Positions 56,593 to 64,000 of a stretch of 64,000 nucleotides of DNA are shown in pieces (position 1 is the first letter of the stretch; the number at the start of each line of letters is the position of its first letter). Location: NCBI RefSeq assembly GCF_026151205.1, contig NC_087078.1, forward strand, positions 16,385,118 to 16,449,117, read 5' to 3'. The position numbers and the translations under genes were made by a program. The DNA is from Bolinopsis microptera. Taxonomy: Eukaryota > Ctenophora > Tentaculata > Lobata > Bolinopsidae. Under the pieces are notes generated by a model. The model was given only the letters and a program-made list of their open reading frames with translations. It searched no databases and was not told the origin of the DNA.

Positions 56593-57290
56593 TTTTCAAA
56601 AAAAAATTTATTGCTTGTTTAATTTGTTTTTTTAGTTTAATTTACGATTATTTGTATTTGAGATTCTGCGATTAAATTTATTTTGTTGATTGTAATGTTG
56701 TGACATTGCATAATTTATTGTAAATATAGTAAATATAATATATGTTTCAGAATTATGTAATGTAACGTGATAGAAATCCGAAATATTTTAAGCGGGCATA
56801 TCCTGTCCAAACCCAGGATGGACGACATGAAGAATTTGTTTTAACTTTTTATGAAAAGCATCAATAGCTACAACATTCAGCAAAGGATGGGGCCTCACCC
56901 GGTTTTCTATTACAAAAATAAAAGAAGGAATTCGGAAAACTTATGCAAGGATGAGTGTTCCCAATGATTTTGTTTTTAACATCTCACCCGGAAAAACGAG
57001 ATTTAAATTACCAAAGCTTTCCAGTAAAGATTTGCTTAATGACGATGATGTCGACAAACATGTTTCCAAGAACTCTAGATTCTCCATACCTGATCCTGGA
57101 ACATTAATTAATAGGACGAGAAACGTTTCAATTGCTAAATGCCGAGACGGACCACTCAACCGATTCAAATCAGGAAATTTCAGAGATTATACAAAGGATT
57201 CTTATTTAATCAACATTAAAAGATTCAGCCTGTTCTGTAACGAACTGGATATTACGTCATGAAATTAACTAGCTTGAGATCTGCTCCAGT

Positions 57291-57389
57291 CAGATTTCTC
57301 TCTGATTTGTGACGTCATTAACGTCAGATTTCTCTCTGATTTGTGACGTCATTAACGTCAGATTTCTCTCTGATTTGTGACGTCATTAG
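57291..57389 (+). promoter_or_regulatory. Three tandem 34 bp units each with a TGACGTCA (CRE-type) site
   Basis: The unit CAGATTTCTCTCTGATTTG + TGACGTCATTAACGT repeats three times. The perfect CRE octamer TGACGTCA lies at 57310-57317, 57344-57351 and 57378-57385. CREB/ATF bZIP factors bind this octamer. It starts ~30 bases after the last frame of the broken gene, so it could be an enhancer-like array or simply a minisatellite. Confidence 0.6.
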
Positions 57390-58465
57390 CACTGCTGAGT
57401 TTTATTATTGATATATTTACTTTTTATCCTGCTCATGTAACCGGTTCAACGTATAATACACTTTCAACACCTTATTCTCTGCAAATTGGTTTTCTCTTTT
57501 ATTAGCTTTCGCTGTAACGACAGCCCATTTGTGTCCCAATTTTCTTTGTATTTCAGTTGCAGACTGTGCTTTACTGATACACTACTGAAAACATATCCTA
57601 TCCATAACTCCGGTAACAAGTCCCTAATATGAAGAACTGACCTAATATTATTAGTATAGATACCCGCGCTATATCTTGTTAATTATCAGGTGACCTTACA
57701 GTTTACCCGTTACTTTACCTGTTCTCAGTTTGTGCGAGGAATGTTCTTGCGTTGGCACTCTTCCCATCTGGCTACAGTTATCCCTCCGAGCACTTTAGCA
57801 CTCAGTACCCTTACATTATCTGCTCATAAGGATTAAGGTGTAGTTGATCCACATATCTCATTAACAAGTTGTCCTTGTAACGCGTGTGACCTGAGATGTA
57901 GATGTATGTGGTCACGTATGACACGTTTTTGTATAAGGTCATAATGACATTCAGGTCCAATTACCAATTAGTGTGTACTGTGTGTCTGCAGTTAGTGTTA
58001 GATGCTGTGCTTGGTCATAACAAAAAACAGTTACAGACAGTGATTAGCTCTTTACTTCTCTTCTTACACGTTCATAAAGAGAGAGAGGAGATATTCTTTG
58101 TATTTCGTTGTGTTTGTTGGTGAACTTTGTGAATTGTGATCTCTTTGTTTCCCGAGACACTGACACGCTGTACCAGCTCAGCGGTGTCTTAGACTTGATA
58201 TTAATTGTCATTGGTCATATTTATTCTTTGGCTAATATTTGAAATTTACTGATGTTGCCAGTAACTAGTGAAAGAGTCGTATCTTTGGAGCTCAGATTAA
58301 CGTTTCTCTTTCTTCATGCACATTGTACAATGTACATTACATGATATTTCTAAATAATACATACTATAGTTAGAGACAAATTCAAACCTTGTCTTCACTC
58401 TTTTGGTTCCTCTAATAGGAATAAAGGGAATAAATTACTTGCAAAGGTCAGATATTGGTGGCACA
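57390..58465. other. Intergenic; nothing recognised
   Basis: AT-rich sequence without a supported gene. The 74-codon frame at 57902-58123 is Leu/Val-rich and has no identifiable domain. Confidence 0.3.
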
Positions 58466-58571
58466 GGCAGTAAAATGAACAGGTGCATAGTCGGAACCTG
58501 CAACCTGCATAGTCGACTATGCAGGTTGCAGGTTCCGAGTACTTCCGACTATGCAGGTTCATTTTACTGCC
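58466..58571. repeat. ~106 bp palindrome with a perfect 48 bp centre
   Basis: 58491-58538 is a perfect palindrome centred on GTCGAC, built from GGAACCTGCAACCTGCATAG. It is flanked by an imperfect outer inverted repeat (GGCAGTAAAATGAAC at 58467 and its inverse ending at 58571). Further AACCTGCATAGTCGG units follow to 58611. Confidence 0.85.
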
Positions 58572-58686
58572 GACTATAGTCGGAACCTGCAACCTGCATA
58601 GTCGGAACCTGTATTTAACTTGCGGTTACTAGATATCTCTAGTGCTCTCTATGTCTTCTCAGTCACAACATCTTTCAATCTCATAA

Positions 58687-58729
58687 AAAAATGCTGACAG
58701 AAATATCTTAATTTTCTGTCAGCATTTTT
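58687..58729 (+). repeat. Perfect 17 bp stem hairpin
   Basis: AAAAATGCTGACAGAAA and its exact inverse enclose a 9-base loop. It is too short for a canonical animal pre-miRNA and no precursor extension was seen. Confidence 0.6.
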
Positions 58730-59308
58730 ATTTTCTTCATTCAAATAAAATACTATTATGTCCATTATCTGACTATATGTTATCTCGAGAGTCTAAGATC
58801 TATTTCTTTATTAAAATCAAGACTATCAAGATCAAAATGTTGAATTGTTGACGTCAAGTGACTTTCTACTCTAAGTCAACGTCCTGCTCAGGTCGCTTAC
58901 GTATGAAGCCCTCATACACTGTAACCTATCTTGAGATTGCATGGTGCTTGACAGTCTAATAATCAACTATTTGATTGGAATCAAATCATATATTAGCACG
59001 TGTTCTGTGTACGTCGACCACGTGTTCTGTCTCAAATTGTAGGGCACTCAAAATGTCAAATTCGTGCTATGGTCATGTTCAAACGTAACTTTGGTTCGCA
59101 ATTTTGATTGTTGGGTGCGCTTTCCTGCAAGCCTCCAAAAATCAGCCCAACCCCAAAGTCTTCTTTCTCAACTTATCTTCCATTTCAAACCAGATCGCGA
59201 CGTTTCAGAATATAGTTCACATTGTGAACTTCACAATTTTCTGCGCAATCGCAAGATCTGAATTCAGGGAACCGAAAATAGTAAATCGGGGTTTTAGTAA
59301 AATAAAGT

Positions 59309-59440
59309 GGGGGGGGGGGACCTTATTAAAGTACATATATTAAAGTATATCCCCAGCCCTAAATCGGAGAAAACCCTACATTTTAATATACTTTTAATAT
59401 GGTCAGCCCCCCCCCTCCCGGCCCCCCCCCCCCTCCCTAA
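59309..59440. repeat. Inverted G/C-run element
   Basis: A G-run at 59309-59319 followed by TATTAAAGTATAT is mirrored by ATATACTTTTAATAT and C-runs at 59406-59436. Likely a small MITE or foldback with homopolymer ends. Confidence 0.5.
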
Positions 59441-60382
59441 TAAACTATTACTCCAGTGATCTATTTCTCTGTAACCTTTACCTAGTGTAGACAAGTGCAG
59501 CTGCTTTTAACTTGTTACATGAACTTGATATGAGATGTGCTCTGATACTAACACCTGGGTGCTAGATCACCGGTAAAATAACAGTGAAAACATTAAATCA
59601 CTGCACGATGATAATGGTATTGTAAGGTTTCAGTAGTCTGGTGGTCCCATATTGTGTGGTAATTGTATCTCGCTCCTCCTCTTGACACTACTGAGTTGCT
59701 GAACGATTAGATGGCACTCAGCCAGATGATTGTACAGAGATTGTATTCTTGAGGTATTCGTTCCAGCTGTTGTTTAGTTGTTAGAAGTACTCCTCAGTTC
59801 GCTCTCTCTTCCAACGTGTGCTAATGATCTAAGTATCTGTGCCCCAGCGGCCAGCAGTCAGCACGAGTATTTATACTAGTGCTGGAGCACAGATACTATT
59901 AGTACAGATTCAGTTCGCAAAACAGCCAACTTTAGCAAAAAGTGTTGAATTACATTGTTTTATTTTACCTATAGGGATTACCTAACAACACCTCAGTATT
60001 GCTGTGTTCATGATCCACGAGTGCATCATAATTATAAAGTTTACTGCCTGATTACGAGCCGGCTCCGCTTATAACTTTATCAGTTGTTACCTACCGTCCT
60101 TGTGTACAAATTCTATACATTATAATACAAGTACCTGTACAACTCTTGTCATTACAAGCTTATTAAGTTTTACCCTGATTTACTATATCTGTAGGATCGT
60201 CCGTTTTGGAGTTCACTGAAAGTTAAAACAGGCATATCATCATTGTTAAATATTTATTGACGGCGGCGTGCCAGGGTACCTACATGGTACCAATAGAGTA
60301 CCTATATGGTACCTATCCTACTCCTAGCTCATTCCTTGTATTTTCACAAGTCTTCGCACGCACGCTATGTAGATTGCATATA
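59441..60382. other. Intergenic; nothing recognised
   Basis: No supported gene. Near 60270-60325 the sequence is rich in GGTAC-type words, leading into the next repeat. Confidence 0.3.
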
Positions 60383-60427
60383 ACCGTACTATACAGTACC
60401 GTACTATACAGTACCGTACTATACAGA
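60383..60427 (+). repeat. Three tandem ACCGTACTATACAGT units
   Basis: A 15 bp unit repeats three times, the last with one mismatch. The region continues with GTACATTATACATT-type repeats near 60515-60556. The frames across it are low-complexity by-products. Confidence 0.85.
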
Positions 60428-61040
60428 TACCCCAACTTGTATAGGGTACACCCTTACACATACCGTATACCGGATACCCCCGTACCTCTAACCAGCGTTC
60501 ACCACGTACACACCAATATAATGTACACTCTGCATAATGTACATTATACATTATACACTCCCATTCTCGTCTCATCGTAACGGGGACTGCTCCTGTTATT
60601 CTGTACTCCAGGAAGCAGCTCTGGATTGAGTAACACTAACTGGACGTTAAGTTGTTATATATTAGCATATGTTGTGTATCTCATGTCTCTTACCGTACTG
60701 GCGAGTATTATTGTTGCTTTATCTTATAACTTGTTTGTGTTCGTTATTGCTTTATTAGCGTAATAAACGAGTAGTTTGAGGTACTGTCTTTTATTGGTGT
60801 ATATTATTGTTAGGTGATAGGTCACATCGTGTAACATTTTTCTGTAATGTGACAATTCTCTCTACACTAAATAGTTGAGTTCATCATTTTATTACATGTT
60901 TAAATTTCCCGGGAAATAGTCAGTTAATCACGCCTGTAACTGTGTAATCCCTCTGCTTATCACACAGGATAGTGTGATGACGTCACACTCGTCACAGTTC
61001 CCAGATCATACCGTGTAATTGTCACATGATCGTCGCATAC

Positions 61041-61137
61041 TTTTCTCACAATTCTTTATTCTCTCGTGTTTAGCCAAGGTTTTATACCTTCATTTTCTCA
61101 CAATTCTTTATTCTCTCGTGTTTAGCCAAGGTTTTAT
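61041..61137 (+). repeat. Two direct copies of a 45 bp sequence, 52 bp apart
   Basis: TTTTCTCACAATTCTTTATT starts at 61041 and 61093, and the identity runs on through TTAGCCAAGGTTTTAT. A recent local duplication. Confidence 0.85.
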
Positions 61138-61863
61138 GTTTGTCAAGCGTTAAATTTTGATGCGTTAAAGATTGATTTAATGTGTATTATCGTGTAAAAC
61201 ATTTCTTCGTGTTGTCCCTATTTCTCAAGTTTATAGTTTACACCGTGTATACACGCTATAAAACTGTAAATTACTATATATTGCCGTCACATACAGTAAA
61301 CAATGTACACTCTAAAGTTACCATTTAGTGTGCACTGCGTGATGTAGATACAAAGCACCTAGGTATTTGACGTATAATTCAAATGAACTTTCACGTTCGT
61401 CTACCATATAACTCTCTAGTCTCTATGTGCCATGTATAATGTATATACAATATACATTTTAAACATGGCACAGTTCAGGGGATTTTACTTATTGTATTGC
61501 AGTTGTATGTTCATGTTTTGCTTTATACATTGTACATTTCGTGTATTTGTTGTTAACTTTTATTCAATTATCAACTTCGCTAATATAATCTCAATCTGCG
61601 CTTCATATATTGTTACTGAGTGTGGTTGTGCGCACGAAATTGATCTGTTGATTTTAATGTAGGGCCTGTCGTTATATCATGGATCAAATTAGTTCCACCG
61701 AGTTCTGGTAATGCTTATCATTGTTAATGTCGACTTGATTGTACTCGATCCTGTCATCTTTTACCCACTTCACAAAATAAGTGTATTATCGGTTTAATGC
61801 GAGCGAAATGAGTGCAATTTGAATGCAGATCAGGTGCTCATATTTTATCATGGTTTTATTGAG

Positions 61864-61899
61864 CGTGGTAGTGCACGTGGTAGTGCACGTGGTAGTGCA
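61864..61899 (+). repeat. Three 12 bp CGTGGTAGTGCA units (CACGTG E-boxes)
   Basis: Each junction makes GCACGTGG, so three palindromic CACGTG sites lie 12 bases apart. CACGTG is the bHLH-type E-box; function is unproven. Confidence 0.7.
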
Positions 61900-62981
61900 C
61901 GTGGGACGCATAAGAAGCATAAAGTGGGCGAAAATTGCACTTTATTGGGGCAAATTGAGCGTATGTTTTTCATGTTGTTAATATTCATGTTATCCCCACT
62001 GAATGTTGTTAAATTTTTATGCAACGGAGAAAAGGTTTTAAATTTGTCGTTCATCATGAGACAATAGAAGATAAGAAAACCGCTTACTCAAGTAGATATT
62101 TCGCAATATTACCAATTGTTTGTAGACTTATTTTCTTTCCAAAATTGTAAAAATCTTTCGCAGAATATGATGTCATTAAAAAACTCTGTATTGTCTTGCT
62201 CATTACAATTGCACGTTAAAAAACAGAAGTTTAAAGGTTCAGTTTTGTTTTTAACTTTTAACTTTATTCATCTTTTGTTCAAATGTGGCATTATCTTTGC
62301 TTTTGCGGACGCGATACATTTTCTCACTTAGTCGAAATGCTGCCATTTAACGTCTATCTCTAGTTTGATCCCAAGAAATCGAAATTCTTGAGAAGAGAAT
62401 GGTCCGATATAGTAAGCAATTACAATGGACAGAAGCCGGAATTAGGCTGACCTGGCTTTAATTAAGTACTTTCGTCTAGAATACCACGTGTTTAGCTGTT
62501 CTTCGAGGTATATATAATTCTATACGATATAGATATCTATTATCTACCGAGTTCACTATCCACAATGAACTGCTACCATAGCAACACGGAAATAAGTCTG
62601 ATGTGCCAGTTACATACTTATAGACCTAGACAGCTACAGCTATAAACGGCATCTAGGCAGGAGTTTTTAATAGTCCCGTCAGTCCTGACAATCGGACACG
62701 ATTCGCTTGCCTTTGATCTGACCTCGGAGTGATCACTGATGGGTTGCTACTTACCGGACAAATCAAAATCTCACATCAGCTTACTGGGTAGGTAAAGATC
62801 CTCCAGTCACAGCCGGACAGGTGGTCCTCCTTATAAAGCTACACGGAATTAACTCACTACTTATTATATTTATACTGATAGTGATATCGTTTAGATGAGC
62901 TACCTGCAATTTGTAACCGGTTATTGCGGTAACCAGCATAGTCGCGACTCTGCAACTCTGTGCCGAGTTGTCTCCAGTTTG
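61900..62981. other. Intergenic; nothing recognised
   Basis: AT-rich sequence without a supported gene or RNA. Frames at 61819-62067 and 62116-62331 have no domain. Confidence 0.3.

Positions 62982-64000
<1,019 letters not shown>

Larger units (their letters stand above)
53388..57262 (+). pseudogene. Broken gene with recurrent [KR][FY]x[IVL]P motif, interrupted by two LINE insertions
   Basis: Plus-strand frames at 53388-53535, 53536-54114, about 55570-55811 and 56951-57262 share one style: hydrophilic, Asn/Asp/Ser-rich, with a short motif every ~20-30 residues. Examples: KNFHVP, KFQVF, NYTVP, PKFSVP, CKYHIP, AKFSIP, QLKIP, TRFKLP, SRFSIP. A frame change near 53535 and premature stops near 55636, 55811 and 55856 break it. 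A minus-strand LINE (about 54200-55575) and a plus-strand retrotransposon tail (55926-56560) lie between the pieces. I do not recognise the family. It could be a decayed host gene, or an intact gene whose introns hold the insertions; no clear splice sites were found. Confidence 0.45.

Noticed and set aside
58687-58729. A microRNA precursor
   Set aside because: The 17 bp stem with a 9-base loop is too short and no extended stem is present.
61819-62067. Protein with RGSA repeats
   Set aside because: The repeat is just the 12 bp minisatellite; the rest of the frame has no coding features.

Overview
This is an AT-rich, repeat-laden piece of a metazoan (invertebrate) nuclear genome. The genes are split by GT-AG introns. 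One gene is an orthologue of the axonemal-dynein assembly factor WDR92, so the organism makes motile cilia. The non-coding DNA is packed with LINE fragments, TIR elements, a tRNA-derived SINE, a Helitron-like insertion and a satellite. The phylum cannot be fixed from the sequence; a marine invertebrate is my guess. No prokaryotic or organellar features are present.

Layout. 1-313: first coding exon of an unknown minus-strand gene running off the window. 2.0-30.7 kb: a transposon graveyard with nested insertions. It holds a TIR element carrying about 17 copies of a GGTGGATA motif and interrupted by a 5'-truncated LINE, then a second motif-array family (copy 1 at 6.3-9.6 kb, copy 2 at 45.9-48.1 kb) whose copy 1 was hit by a Helitron-like element with a SINE inside and by a 1.17 kb element with CACAGTG ends. 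After that come several MITEs, a GC-rich TIR element, and a complete 3.58 kb retrotransposon with one intact 1087-aa ORF (PHD finger, reverse transcriptase, zinc motif, nuclease-like domain). A duplicated exon-like block, a ~0.43 kb satellite (24.4-27.7 kb) and more repeats follow.

30.8-50.5 kb: WDR92/DNAAF10 on the plus strand, ten exons, 359 codons, reconstructed exon by exon with consistent phases. Two unrelated minus-strand genes lie inside its introns. A lipase-like gene with a CaaX-type tail is in intron 2. A divergent ornithine-decarboxylase-like gene is in intron 3, with its apparent first exon carried on a tandemly repeated 2.4 kb unit. Intron 2 also carries a ~0.6 kb-armed inverted repeat starting 9 bases after an exon.

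51.2-52.8 kb: a five-exon gene for a secreted or ER protein with two glutaredoxin-like domains (CPYC and CPFC). 53.4-57.3 kb: a broken reading frame with a recurrent [KR][FY]x[IVL]P motif, interrupted by a minus-strand LINE and by a plus-strand 3' fragment of the same retrotransposon family as the one at 15.8-19.4 kb. 57.3-64 kb: no convincing gene, but several small repeats, palindromes, three tandem TGACGTCA sites and a ~260 bp GA microsatellite.

The exon models are hand-derived from splice sites, reading-frame phase and recalled family resemblance; no alignment or transcript data were available.
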